The notes beneath the pieces are model-generated. The model had not been told where the DNA came from. It saw only the letters and a list, made by a program, of their open reading frames with translations, and searched no databases. Positions 1-10,393 of a DNA stretch of 64,000 nucleotides are shown here, piece after piece. Location: the NCBI GenBank assembly GCA_002478745.1, contig DLQI01000065.1:33685-97684 (forward strand). Direction: 5' to 3'. The first letter of the stretch is position 1. Each line of letters begins with the position of its first letter. A program made the translations under genes and the position numbers. This stretch comes from Rhodobacteraceae bacterium UBA7436. Its GTDB lineage: Bacteria; Pseudomonadota; Alphaproteobacteria; Rhodobacterales; Rhodobacteraceae.

Positions 1-267
1 CTAAAAAATGAAAGGCGTGAAAGCATGTTGGACCTCAGTTTTTTATTTATGCCCTAACTAGAACGAGGGTCATTTAGATTTCCGTCGAAATAAATGATCT
101 TATTTGGCGTTCTGAATTAGAAACCCCTCTGAAAGCCGCCATACCGACATAAATTAAGTTATCGAAGCTTCTCATTCCAATAGTGAAACTTACCGCTATG
201 ATCTGCTTTAGGTGCACGAAAATTCAGTGCAACGATACAAAGTCAGCCAAGTCGGGAAAGGCCCACC

Positions 268-1170
268 ATGCAAACCCACACCCTTTCTCTCAACGGAAAT
301 GATTTCTTTGTGCGCTCTTGGGGCCAACCTCACCTTCCCAAATTGATACTGCTGCATGGCTTCCCCGAATACTCTGGAGCTTGGGATGATCTGGCACCTG
401 AGTTATCTGGAATGTTTCACTGCATTGCACCCGACCAACGCGGCTATGGCCAAAGTTGGGCACCCTCTGATGTCGGCGAGTACACGTTGTCAAAGCTGGT
501 CAGCGACATCGTCGCCTTGATCAACACCGATCTAGTGGGAGGCGGCCAAGTCGCTGTTATGGGACATGATTGGGGTGCCAGCGTGGCCTACGGAATTGCC
601 ATGTTCCATCCCGAGCATGTGAATCGTCTTATCATTGCTAATGGCGTGCACCCAGTTCCGTTCCAAAGGGAGTTGGCCAAGGGCGGTGCCCAAACTGAAG
701 CGTCCCAATACATCAACTTCATCAAATCAAACACATCCCCTGAAGCATTAGCAGCAGATGACTTTGCCAAAATGACCCGTCTTTTTTCGGCCAAAATGGA
801 CACCAGTTGGCTGGTTGGTGAACGGCTAGAGGCCTACAAAAAAGAATGGGCTCGCGAAGGTCGCTTGCGTGGCATGACAAACTGGTACCGCGCTTCGCCC
901 TTGAAGGTCGCAGATGTGGGTGTCCCCATTGACGATCTACCAGCCATACCCTTGGAAAAGCTAAAGGTACACTGTGATCACCTGCTCATCTGGGGAATGA
1001 ACGATACGGCATTGTTGCCCCAAACAACCCAAGGGTTGGAAGACCACTGCGCCCAACTAAAGCGCGTCGAGATTGATGATGCCGATCACTGGGTCCTGCA
1101 TCAGAAACCTGTCGAGGTGGCAGATGCCATTATCGATTGGGTCATTGGGGACGATATTTACGTCCCTTAG
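268..1170 (+). CDS. alpha/beta hydrolase, epoxide-hydrolase-like
   Basis: A 300-aa cytosolic alpha/beta-hydrolase. The oxyanion-hole HG is at residues 30-31 (HGFPEYSGAW). The nucleophile elbow GHDWGAS has Asp101 in place of Ser, as in epoxide hydrolases and haloalkane dehalogenases. The acid is probably Asp246 (WGMND) and the catalytic His about residue 274 (DADHW). There is no signal peptide. The ATG follows a purine-rich GGGAAAGG about 8 nt upstream. The Asp nucleophile makes hydrolysis of an epoxide or C-halogen bond more likely than an ester; the substrate cannot be told. It stands alone ahead of a small membrane-protein gene on the same strand. Confidence 0.85.
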   Translation: MQTHTLSLNGNDFFVRSWGQPHLPKLILLHGFPEYSGAWDDLAPELSGMFHCIAPDQRGYGQSWAPSDVGEYTLSKLVSDIVALINTDLVGGGQVAVMGHDWGASVAYGIAMFHPEHVNRLIIANGVHPVPFQRELAKGGAQTEASQYINFIKSNTSPEALAADDFAKMTRLFSAKMDTSWLVGERLEAYKKEWAREGRLRGMTNWYRASPLKVADVGVPIDDLPAIPLEKLKVHCDHLLIWGMNDTALLPQTTQGLEDHCAQLKRVEIDDADHWVLHQKPVEVADAIIDWVIGDDIYVP

Positions 1171-1257
1171 TTCACCTGCACCTCCGAGTATTGAAGATAG
1201 ACAGAGCGGCCGTGCGCCCCTAGAGTTTTCTAACAATGGGGGAATAAGGGCATCAAT

Positions 1258-1653
1258 ATGAGCACCGCATCAAAAGCATCAAAAATTGCGTTCTGGGCTA
1301 TCGGTATCATTGCTGCTCTTTGGAACACGATGGGCTGCATCAATTTGGTGCAACAATTCAGCCCGGCTGGCGTTTCGACCTTGCCGCCAGAATATCAAAG
1401 CTTCATCGAAACACGTCCTACCTACGCGTTCATAGCATTTGGGGTATCTGTCATTGCAGGCCTAATCGGTGCCATCTTTTTGATGATGCGTCGTGGTCAG
1501 GCAACAGTATTGTTCTTGGCCTCTGGCCTTGGCGCATTCGTTGCAACGATCCCAGCACTGAACGCAGGCATCCCATCGCTCGTCTTGGGCAGCGCAATGT
1601 CGATCGTATTGGCCGCAATCTTCGCGCTATACGCATCGCGCACACGCGACTAA
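1258..1653 (+). CDS. small four-helix membrane protein, unknown function
   Basis: A 131-aa protein with four hydrophobic segments (about residues 8-28, 52-75, 80-100 and 103-125) and a short charged tail ending TRD. There is no cleavable signal peptide and no motif that I recognise. It has the look of the small uncharacterised inner-membrane proteins common in Roseobacters. The ATG follows a GGGGGAATAAGGG stretch. The gene lies 87 nt after the hydrolase and about 120 nt before parE, so it may be transcribed alone. Confidence 0.7.
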   Translation: MSTASKASKIAFWAIGIIAALWNTMGCINLVQQFSPAGVSTLPPEYQSFIETRPTYAFIAFGVSVIAGLIGAIFLMMRRGQATVLFLASGLGAFVATIPALNAGIPSLVLGSAMSIVLAAIFALYASRTRD

Positions 1654-1772
1654 CCGATCTACTACACTTAACCTGTGACTTTGGAATAATGAAGCAACAA
1701 TGGCGTCTTTCCCAACGCGTCATGCTCTGACATACTAAGGCTCAATCAAAACCAATAATTCCGAGCATGCCC

Positions 1773-3733
<1,961 letters not shown>

Positions 3734-3734
<1 letters not shown>

Positions 3735-4288
3735 TGCCTTTAACTGGAGAATTTCTAGCACCTGAAGATTTTCGAAAGGCTCGAAAATCCCTTTTAATTG
3801 TAGCCACGACAACAATTGTTGTCGCAGGACTTAATATCACTGGTAATGGTGCTGAAGTTTTAGGCCTCACCGTAGATGTTTCGCAGCGCGAAATTGTATT
3901 TTTAGAACAGATACTTACTGCACTACTTTGTTTTCTCTACCTTCTGAAAGTTCTTCCTGAATTTGTGCCTTTCATTAAACGCTTTAGCGAATTTCAACTT
4001 AAGAAAAAGCAACAGCGAGCCACAGAAGGTCTTTATGATGATTTGGGCTACAATGAGATTGGAGAGCATTACGAAAGTCCGGCAGATTTCATGGTCAAAG
4101 ACCATGAGAGAACGTTGGATAGTCAAAAAAGTAGACTCGAAAGAAGTTATTTCTTCTTCACTCTTCTTCTGAATTCCCTTGATCAGGCTGTCGTAAGCTT
4201 AGTTTTACCGTTTGGAATCGGATTTACAGCAGTTTTCATTCCACAGCTTCCAGGCGCATTGATGAAGCAACTGTTGCTGATAACTTAA
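3734..4288 (+). CDS. AT-rich hypothetical membrane protein
   Basis: A 184-aa protein that I do not recognise. It has hydrophobic stretches at about residues 20-38, 52-76 and 140-175 and a charged middle region (KKKQQRATEG to about residue 130). The ATG shares its A with the parE stop (TGATG); a TTG one codon earlier is less likely. Base composition is clearly more AT-rich than parE or the genes after it, with codons such as TTA, AAA and ATT prominent, which suggests recent acquisition. Its tight coupling to parE means it is probably co-transcribed. No domain assignment is justified. Confidence 0.6.
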
Positions 4289-4322
4289 CCGCTCTTATCG
4301 CTCTAATTCGATTGTATAGGCA

Positions 4323-4407
4323 CCGGAGGGGAGGTGTAACCCACCGCCTCCAACACAAACGCCTGTCCCAAACCGTCGGCCAAACGGTGGATTTCACCCA
4401 ACCTACG
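4323..4407. repeat. imperfect intergenic inverted repeat
   Basis: Two arms of about 24 nt, 4323-4346 and 4385-4407, are imperfect reverse complements. Each carries a (G)GGTG..ACCCACCG-like core and ends in a CGTAGG or CCGGAGG type outer end. The 38-nt centre contains a further short CCGT/ACGG complement. The look is that of a mobile intergenic palindrome (REP/BIME-like): GTAGGGTGGGTTTCACCCACC-type ends are familiar from many bacterial intergenic repeats. Only one copy is present here, so the repeat status rests on structure and on recall of that family. Confidence 0.45.
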
Positions 4408-4423
4408 TCCGCAAAAGCAAATC

Positions 4424-4439
4424 GCGGGGTCTCCCCCGC
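4424..4439 (-). terminator. GC-rich hairpin downstream of the transpeptidase remnant
   Basis: A 6-bp GCGGGG/CCCCGC stem with a 4-nt loop, starting just after the minus-strand stop of the L,D-transpeptidase remnant. There is no long T-run (only ...GATTTGCTTTT further on), so it is a weak or decayed terminator. Confidence 0.35.
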
Positions 4440-4446
4440 CCTGCAA

Positions 4447-4590
4447 TTATCCGGTAATGCTCGTCGGATACATAGCCACCCGTGAATTCAACGGCACGCG
4501 ATCATATAAATCAACCATCTGATCATTGATCAAACGCGCTCGGCCATTGGACACTCCACCTGTTCCCAACTGATCGCTTGCGCAGTCCCT
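4447..4590 (-). pseudogene. remnant of an L,D-transpeptidase (YkuD) gene, 3' end
   Basis: Read on the minus strand, about 45 codons give ..LGTGGVSNGRARLINDQMV.. then DLYDRVPLNSRVAMYP and a stop. This matches the end of YkuD L,D-transpeptidases, where S-x-G-C-x-R holds the catalytic cysteine and is followed by N-x-x-V-x-DLY-x-RV. Here the cysteine position reads Arg (SNGRAR). Upstream the frame stays open, but the sequence no longer resembles the family and runs antisense into the DMT-type gene at 4712. I read it as the decayed 3' end of a deleted gene. The family is known from alphaproteobacteria; the assignment rests on motif recognition only. Confidence 0.5.
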
Positions 4591-4711
4591 ACAATATCGT
4601 AACATTACGAACAAAGGGGCGGCACGCGCATTTCCCCAAACATGATGTGGTCCGCTAGTCTGGCGCTCAGTCAAATTTGGTATGTGGACTGGTTCCGAAA
4701 AGGAGATCGCG

Positions 4712-5146
4712 ATGACCCAATACGCTTTGACGATGTTGCTGGCTGGGATCGGCATTCCATTGCTTGCCGGTCTGAATGCGGCACTTGGCAAGTATATCGG
4801 GTCGCCTGCTACAGCCGCCGTTATCCTGTTCCTTGTGGCGCTCAGCATCAGTCTTGTTGTTATGGTCGCAACGGGGGCCGAAGGGTTCAACCGATTGCTG
4901 TCCGCCCCCAAACACCTGTTTTTAGCGGGCGCATTCGTTGCGTTTTATGTGCTGACTATAACCTACATCGCCCCACATTTTGGGGTCGGAAACGCCGTCT
5001 TCTTCGTCTTGCTTGGGCAGTTGATTAGCGCGGCTGCCATCGACCACTTTGGCCTTTTCGGCGCGCAGGTCTCACCTCTTGGGTTGGCGCGCACCTCTGG
5101 CATCGCCTTGATGGCTGCGGGTGTTTGGCTGACCCAAATCGCTTAG
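4712..5146 (+). CDS. DMT-superfamily membrane protein (YdcZ/DUF606 type)
   Basis: A 144-aa integral membrane protein with five hydrophobic segments, spaced as in the half-length DMT family once called DUF606/YdcZ. Features of that family are the early GIGIPLLAGLNAALGKYIGSP segment and a late FFVLLGQLISAAAIDHFGLFG segment. The start is the ATG at 4712, preceded by AGGAG at 4701-4705; an in-frame ATG at 4682 has no Shine-Dalgarno. Members are inferred small-molecule transporters and may act as homodimers or paired subunits. It stands alone, convergent with the dehydrogenase gene whose stop is 20 nt away. The substrate is unknown. Confidence 0.75.
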   Translation: MTQYALTMLLAGIGIPLLAGLNAALGKYIGSPATAAVILFLVALSISLVVMVATGAEGFNRLLSAPKHLFLAGAFVAFYVLTITYIAPHFGVGNAVFFVLLGQLISAAAIDHFGLFGAQVSPLGLARTSGIALMAAGVWLTQIA

Positions 5147-5166
5147 GTCAGCCAATTGTGCGAAAC

Positions 5167-6156
5167 TTAAAACGCGTCCAAGCCTGACAGCTCCATCGCC
5201 TGCGCCCAGACTGCGTCTGGAACGTCAACGGGATCGCTTTCCGTGCGCCCTTGGCCTGGCATACGCGCGCCTTCGTCCTCACTGATTGCTTCAGCGATAC
5301 GGGCCAACCGATCTGTAAACCCATCAGACACATTAGGATCAATAATCATGTAATATTGACCCAAGTCGTGGTGCGGTCCTTCGGGTGCCTTCAGTGGTTT
5401 CACATCTTGGCTAAGGGTAGAGCCAGTCATACCCGCAGCTAAAATTTCAGCCATCAGCCCCAAACCCCAGCCTTTGTACCCGCCCATCGAAACCAGCGAA
5501 CCAGTCAATGCCGCTTCTGGATCCGTCGTTGGATTGCCGTCTTTATCCACGGCCCACCCTTCAGGAATCGATGTACCAGCGGCCTTAGCCATAGTAATTT
5601 TTCCCAATGCAACAGTTGTCGTAGATTGGTCAAACTGCATAGCCAATCCGCCCTGCCCGTCAGGCACAGAAAACGCGATTGGGTTTGTGCCAATGACGCG
5701 TGTCTTGCCGCCTGGGGGGGCAACGATAGGTGATGCGTTCGTCAGGCCAAAACAAATAAACCCTGCGCGCGCCACTTGTTCGGTAAAATAGCCCAAGGAC
5801 GTACATGTATGCGCATGACCGATGGCCAAGGTAGCAGTCCCAAACTTACGCGCAGCGTCAAGCGCGGGCACAAGGCCATAAGCAAATGCGGGTTGCGCAA
5901 AACCATATTGCGCATCCACAAGAATTGTTGCTGCACGCGGCGCTGACACCACAGGGGATACATTCCCTTTCACGCGACCAGTGCGCAATTGCTGACAGTA
6001 GCTTTCTAAGTAGTACAGCCCACAAATACGATTCCCGTGCGCCTCAGCTTTGCGTACGGCACGCGCAACTTCAGCCGCAGGGAATGCGTCTGCGCCATGT
6101 TCAAGCAACGCCGCCAATACAACGCGTTCAATTTCGTCTAAGGTCACATGTGGCAT
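5167..6156 (-). CDS. Ldh2-family malate/L-lactate-type NAD(P)-dependent oxidoreductase
   Basis: A 329-aa protein of the Ldh2 family (malate, ureidoglycolate, 2,3-diketogulonate and delta-1-piperideine-2-carboxylate dehydrogenases), which has its own non-Rossmann fold. Family landmarks are the early GNRICGLYYLESYC stretch, VDAQYGFAQPA, the HAHTCTSLGYF segment that contributes the catalytic His, GTNPIAFSVPDG, and GGYKGWGLGLMAEILA near residue 230. The length is typical. Substrate specificity in this family cannot be read reliably from sequence; an imino-acid or 2-oxo/hydroxy-acid substrate is possible. The gene stands alone between convergent and tandem neighbours, with 38 nt to the end of lolD. 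Confidence 0.85.
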   Translation of the reverse strand: MPHVTLDEIERVVLAALLEHGADAFPAAEVARAVRKAEAHGNRICGLYYLESYCQQLRTGRVKGNVSPVVSAPRAATILVDAQYGFAQPAFAYGLVPALDAARKFGTATLAIGHAHTCTSLGYFTEQVARAGFICFGLTNASPIVAPPGGKTRVIGTNPIAFSVPDGQGGLAMQFDQSTTTVALGKITMAKAAGTSIPEGWAVDKDGNPTTDPEAALTGSLVSMGGYKGWGLGLMAEILAAGMTGSTLSQDVKPLKAPEGPHHDLGQYYMIIDPNVSDGFTDRLARIAEAISEDEGARMPGQGRTESDPVDVPDAVWAQAMELSGLDAF

Positions 6157-6194
6157 CGCGCAGTCTCCATGAGTGTTTTGGGTTTTTAGTATAA

Positions 6195-6887
6195 CTAAAT
6201 ATGAGGCTCGTTGCGCAAAACGCCAGCATCTAATCGCACAATCCTGTCCATTCGGGCAGCCAATTCCAAGTTATGGGTGGCAATGACTGCCGCCAAGCCC
6301 GTTGACCGCACCAAGTCCATCAATGCACCAAAGACTTGATCAGAAGTGGTCGGATCAAGGTTGCCTGTTGGTTCATCACCCAAAAGCAACCGTGGACCGT
6401 TTGCAAGGGCACGGCAAAACGCCACGCGCTGTGCTTCGCCACCAGACAATGCAGCAGGGCGGTGATCTGCACGCTCTGCCACGCCTACGCGGCCAAGCAG
6501 GTCAAGCGCGCGTTCATGCGCCGCTTTGCGACCCACGCCTGCAGCCAACTGGGGCAACACGATATTCTCAAGTGCTGTAAATTCAGGCAGCAAATGGTGG
6601 AATTGATAAACAAAACCAAGGTCATCTCGGCGAAGCCCTGTGCGTTTCGCATCGTTCAGACCTTGCATGTTTTGACCACCAAAAGTGACGTCCCCCGCAT
6701 CAGGCGTGTCCAATAGACCGGCCATATGAAGCAACGTGGACTTGCCTGCTCCAGACGGGGCAACCAAAGCAACAACTTCACCGGCTTTGACCTTTAGGTC
6801 CACACCACGCAAAACCTGCACCTTATTGGGTAAACCAACATTGTAGGTTTTGCTTATCCCGCTCAGTTCAAGGACTAGATCACTCAT
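6195..6887 (-). CDS. lolD: lipoprotein-releasing ABC transporter ATP-binding protein
   Basis: A 230-aa ATPase of the Lol system, which extracts outer-membrane lipoproteins from the inner membrane. The Walker A is APSGAGKST at about residues 44-52, with Ala in the usual first Gly position. The Q-loop region is YQFHHLLPEF, the signature is LSGGEAQR, and the Walker B is LLLGDEPTGNLD with a downstream ATHN H-loop. The MacB/LolD-type layout and the permease directly upstream support the role. The start overlaps the permease stop by 8 nt, so the two are translationally coupled. LolA and LolB are not in the window. Confidence 0.92.
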   Translation of the reverse strand: MSDLVLELSGISKTYNVGLPNKVQVLRGVDLKVKAGEVVALVAPSGAGKSTLLHMAGLLDTPDAGDVTFGGQNMQGLNDAKRTGLRRDDLGFVYQFHHLLPEFTALENIVLPQLAAGVGRKAAHERALDLLGRVGVAERADHRPAALSGGEAQRVAFCRALANGPRLLLGDEPTGNLDPTTSDQVFGALMDLVRSTGLAAVIATHNLELAARMDRIVRLDAGVLRNEPHI

Positions 6888-8166
6888 AACGCAAAGCCTC
6901 CACGGGATTCATTCGGGCCGCACGTCGCGCAGGAAAGATCGTTACGATGAATGACAAGCCAAGGGACAGAGCGACCGCTGACATGACATCTGCAAAGTGT
7001 AGTTCCGCAGGCAAAGCATAAATCCCACGAATTGCAGGATCCCAAACGCCGCCCCCCATAAGCCAGTTTACCGTGCTGAAAATCGGATCGATATAAATCG
7101 CGAACAAGCAGCCAAATATCACCCCCAGGGCGGTGCCAATGATCCCAGTGAAAGCACCGCAGATAAAGAAAACCCGTAAAACCGAACCTTCGCTTAGTCC
7201 CATAGTACGCAATATGCCAATATCGCGCCCCTTGTTCTTCACCAACATAATCAAACCGCTCACAATGTTCATTGCAGCGATCAAAACCAAAATTGATAGG
7301 ATGACGAACATCACATTGTCCTCAACCTCAAGTGCACGTAGGAACCCGCCGGAAGCTTCCAACCACGTAAAGGGCAAAGCCCGATCGCCTGCGGCAGCAA
7401 TAATTTGAGGTATCAAACCATCAATCGCTTCTGGGTCTTCGACCATGACTTCCAGTTCGGTTGCACCACCTTCACGATTGAAAAACGCCTGTGCATCCTG
7501 AATTGGCAAGTAAGTCCGCGTCCGATCAATATCGTAGCGCCCGGCACTAAACACATAAACAACCTCATAGGCATTGACCCGTGGGCTTGTCCCAAACGCA
7601 GTCTTGACGCCGTTGGGCGAGATGATCTTGATTTTGTCCCCAACGCTTGCACCCAATTCACGCGCAACGCCTGACCCAATCGCAATGCCTTGGTCAAAGC
7701 GCGTGATATCGCCATATGAAGTTTCGGGATTGGCAATCCGCGGGATTGTCAAAAGGTCTGCCGCAGAGATACCATAAATCTCAATACCTGAGTTCGACTG
7801 GCGCAAATTCGCCATCGCCTGCGCGCGTACTAGCGGGGCCACACGAATAACACCGTCAACTTCAGACACACGTTCCGCCATCGCGGTATAATCTTTGATC
7901 GTGCGATCAATTTGGCCGCTATCTAGAACCTCGCCCATATTATAAACGGTGACATGCGCATTTGATCCGAGGATTGTATCAACAAACTCAGCGCGAAATC
8001 CCGACCGCACTGCAAGGGTCACAATCAATGCGAAAACCGCCAGTGTGATCCCAACCAAGCTTATAACTGTCATAACACTTACGCCACCTTCAGCGCGGCG
8101 CGCGCGCAGATAGCGCCAGGCAATCATCCACTCGAAAGGTGCAAAGGGTTTGGGCGTGTTGGCCAT
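6880..8166 (-). CDS. lolC: lipoprotein-releasing ABC transporter permease (LolC/LolE family)
   Basis: A 428-aa MacB-fold permease. It has an N-terminal WMIAWRYLRARRAEGGVSVMTVISLVGI segment with TM1, a periplasmic domain of roughly 230 residues, then three TM segments in the last 170 residues. RDIGILRTMGLSEGSVLRVFFI marks the coupling region and ARMNPVEALRYE the typical C-terminus. The ATG at 8166 follows AAGAAAGAGCC; upstream in-frame codons run antisense-like through the previous gene and lack a ribosome site. Only one permease gene is present beside lolD, so the transporter may be a homodimer of the LolF type known in many alphaproteobacteria. The 4th gene of a proS-DUF2937-lolC-lolD run. 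Confidence 0.9.
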   Translation of the reverse strand: MANTPKPFAPFEWMIAWRYLRARRAEGGVSVMTVISLVGITLAVFALIVTLAVRSGFRAEFVDTILGSNAHVTVYNMGEVLDSGQIDRTIKDYTAMAERVSEVDGVIRVAPLVRAQAMANLRQSNSGIEIYGISAADLLTIPRIANPETSYGDITRFDQGIAIGSGVARELGASVGDKIKIISPNGVKTAFGTSPRVNAYEVVYVFSAGRYDIDRTRTYLPIQDAQAFFNREGGATELEVMVEDPEAIDGLIPQIIAAAGDRALPFTWLEASGGFLRALEVEDNVMFVILSILVLIAAMNIVSGLIMLVKNKGRDIGILRTMGLSEGSVLRVFFICGAFTGIIGTALGVIFGCLFAIYIDPIFSTVNWLMGGGVWDPAIRGIYALPAELHFADVMSAVALSLGLSFIVTIFPARRAARMNPVEALRYE

Positions 8167-8228
8167 TTTAGGCTCTTTCTTGTTTGGTATGCCAGTTGCA
8201 GACAACCTGTGTCGTTTGTACGCCGTGG

Positions 8229-8720
8229 TCAAGCTGTGCGTCGGCGAAACGGCCAGCGAATAACCGCCATAAGACTGCTCATTGCGATCAAGCCAACGAA
8301 AAAGCCAAAACCAGCAAAGATTGCGCTCGTCAGGTTGAGCGGGACAGCAGGCTCGAACACATCCCATGCCGCACTTGCCACATCGCCATCGGTAAAGCGG
8401 GCCGCGTGATAGGCCCGCATGAATGGACCAGCCTCAGCCAATAGCCTCAAATCTTCAGTCAAAACCGCATGACGGTCAAAAGTACGTTCCATATCGGCGC
8501 GACGCCGTTCGATAAAATCGGCTCCGATCATCTGCTCCAGCGCTTCAGAACGCGACAGTCCTTCTACGGCTGCAGAAGTGTCGAAATCTGCGACAACCTC
8601 GCTCAGTGCGTCAACGGCTCCGCCCAACCGTTGCGCGTATTGCTGACTGAACTCAGGAAATTGGGAGGTGCCAGCACCGACGGCCAAGCCACCAGCAAGC
8701 GTGATTGCACGAACGATCAT
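8229..8720 (-). CDS. DUF2937-family membrane-anchored protein
   Basis: A 163-aa protein with a hydrophobic N-terminus (MIVRAITLAGGLAVGAG) and a C-terminal TM segment near residues 130-155 followed by a basic tail (RWPFRRRTA). The segment between is an acidic, helical and probably periplasmic domain. The arrangement (QFPEFSQQYAQRLGGAVDEL-like motif after the first segment) is that of DUF2937, an uncharacterised proteobacterial family. It sits 22 nt from proS and 62 nt ahead of lolC in one minus-strand run, a neighbourhood I associate with Rhodobacteraceae. The function is unknown. Confidence 0.75.
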   Translation of the reverse strand: MIVRAITLAGGLAVGAGTSQFPEFSQQYAQRLGGAVDALSEVVADFDTSAAVEGLSRSEALEQMIGADFIERRRADMERTFDRHAVLTEDLRLLAEAGPFMRAYHAARFTDGDVASAAWDVFEPAVPLNLTSAIFAGFGFFVGLIAMSSLMAVIRWPFRRRTA

Positions 8721-8742
8721 CGCAGTACCTCCCTTTCTTGAG

Positions 8743-10080
8743 CTAAAGCGCCGTGTAGATTTCTGCGATCTTCTGAACTGCCAATTCTGGCGTCATCTCT
8801 TCACTCTCACCGGTTCGGCGCGAGGTCAGCTCAACAACACCATTCTTCAAGCCACGTGGACCAACCGTAATGCGCCAAGGCAAACCAATCAGATCCATAG
8901 TTGCGAACTTGCCACCAGCGCGCTCTTTACGGTCATCATAAAGGGGTTCCAGACCAAGCGCAGTCAACGACTTATATAGCGCATCACAAGCTGCATCTGC
9001 TTCTTCGTCACCCTGTTTCAAGTTCACAATACCACAGTGGTACGGCGTGACGCCTTCTGGCCAAATAATACCCTTATCATCGTGGCTGGCTTCAATGATT
9101 GCACCCAACAAGCGGCTGACGCCGATCCCGTGTGACCCCATGTGAACAGGTACGGGCTTACCATCAGGACCTTGAACTGTGGCCTTCATCGCTTCCGAAT
9201 ACTTAGTGCCAAAGTAGAAAATCTGACCTACTTCAATGCCACGGGCCGTCATGCGACGGTCCTCAGGAACCTGATTAAACAGCGCTTCATCGTGCGTTTC
9301 GTCCGTACGCGCGTATTTGGTTGTGAATTCTTGCATCACGGCCGCACATTGCTCAACATTGTCATAGTCGATGTCTCGGTCCCCAAAAGTCAGGTCAGTC
9401 ACTGCGCTATCGTAAAACACCTCAGATTCACCTGTTTCAGCCAAAACTAAGAATTCATGCGTATCATCACCACCAATTGGGCCAGAGTCCGCACGCATTG
9501 GGATCGCTTGCAAACCCATGCGTTCATAGGTGCGCAGATAGCTAACCAAGTGACGATTATAGGCGTGCAACGCATCCTCTTTGGTCAGGTCAAAGTTGTA
9601 ACCGTCTTTCATATAGAATTCACGGCCACGCATCACGCCAAAACGTGGACGGCGTTCATCGCGGAATTTCCACTGAATTTGATACATGGTCAAAGGTAAG
9701 TCTTTGTAGCTACCAACATGCGAACGGAAAATGTCTGTGATCATTTCTTCTGCTGTTGGAGTGAACAACATATCACGATCATTACGGTCTTTGATGCGCA
9801 ACATCTCTTCACCGTAATCATCATAACGACCACTTTCGCGCCAAAGGTCAGCAGATTGAATGGTCGGCATCAACATCGGCATATGCCCAGCGCGCTGCTG
9901 TTCTTCGTGCACAATGTTCTCAATTTTGCGCAAAACTTTAAAACCAAGCGGCAACCAGGAATAAATCCCAGCACTTGATTGCTTGATCATGCCTGCACGC
10001 AGCATCAAACGGTGGCTAACAATCTGCGCCTCAGCAGGGTTTTCCTTTAGAACGGGCAGAAAATAACGGCTCAAACGCAT
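8743..10080 (-). CDS. proS: prolyl-tRNA synthetase (short alphaproteobacterial form)
   Basis: A 445-aa class II aminoacyl-tRNA synthetase that charges tRNA-Pro. Motif 1 lies near GIYSWLPLGFKVLRKIENIVHEE, motif 2 is KFRDERRPRFGVMRGREFYMKDGY, and motif 3 is GSHGIGVSRLLGAIIE. The C-terminal anticodon-binding domain has DDRKERAGGKFATMDLIGLP. Only about 70 residues separate motif 2 from motif 3 beyond the core, so the roughly 180-residue editing domain of E. coli-type ProRS is absent. The start is the ATG at 10080, with GAGGAG about 8 nt upstream; the in-frame ATG five codons earlier would include that site. Confidence 0.95.
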   Translation of the reverse strand: MRLSRYFLPVLKENPAEAQIVSHRLMLRAGMIKQSSAGIYSWLPLGFKVLRKIENIVHEEQQRAGHMPMLMPTIQSADLWRESGRYDDYGEEMLRIKDRNDRDMLFTPTAEEMITDIFRSHVGSYKDLPLTMYQIQWKFRDERRPRFGVMRGREFYMKDGYNFDLTKEDALHAYNRHLVSYLRTYERMGLQAIPMRADSGPIGGDDTHEFLVLAETGESEVFYDSAVTDLTFGDRDIDYDNVEQCAAVMQEFTTKYARTDETHDEALFNQVPEDRRMTARGIEVGQIFYFGTKYSEAMKATVQGPDGKPVPVHMGSHGIGVSRLLGAIIEASHDDKGIIWPEGVTPYHCGIVNLKQGDEEADAACDALYKSLTALGLEPLYDDRKERAGGKFATMDLIGLPWRITVGPRGLKNGVVELTSRRTGESEEMTPELAVQKIAEIYTAL

Positions 10081-10170
10081 CGTGTGGCTCCTCAAATAAC
10101 AGTTGTTGCCTGATTAAGCCAAACGGCCAGCCCTCGCAACGCCCCTGTTACGTCCCAGCAATCTCGCCAA

Positions 10171-10227
10171 CTTCATCTTGCCAGAAAAACTCTGGGGGAG
10201 ACGCGCAGCGTCGGGGGCAAAGCCCCT
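10171..10227 (-). repeat. Rhodobacteraceae-type intergenic repeat with hairpins
   Basis: On the minus strand the segment reads AGGGGCTTTGCCCCCGACGC, then a GACGC-GCA-GCGTC type hairpin, CTCCCCCAGAG, and ends GGCAAGATGAAG. The GGGGC/GCCCC stem, the second hairpin and the ending GGCAAGATGAAG form a composite I recall as a frequent intergenic element in Rhodobacteraceae genomes. It lies between the divergent proS and fasciclin genes. Only one copy occurs in the window, so copy number is not shown here. Confidence 0.5.
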
Positions 10228-10393
10228 AAAACAACCAAATACCCCCCTGTCGAGCTAGTTCATAAACCACCCAAATCAAGCAATTGAAACCTTTGATCAC
10301 ACAACCGCGAGCGACATGATCCATCGCACAAACAACGGCGTATCTTTTTCAACAAGTCATGAGGCTTGGATGAAAAAATGGAAGGTTTTTACA

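Noticed and set aside
4591..4911. Continuation of the L,D-transpeptidase frame opposite the DMT-type gene
   Set aside because: From about 4591 the minus-strand frame no longer resembles the family and is antisense to a well-supported membrane protein; only the tail is kept.
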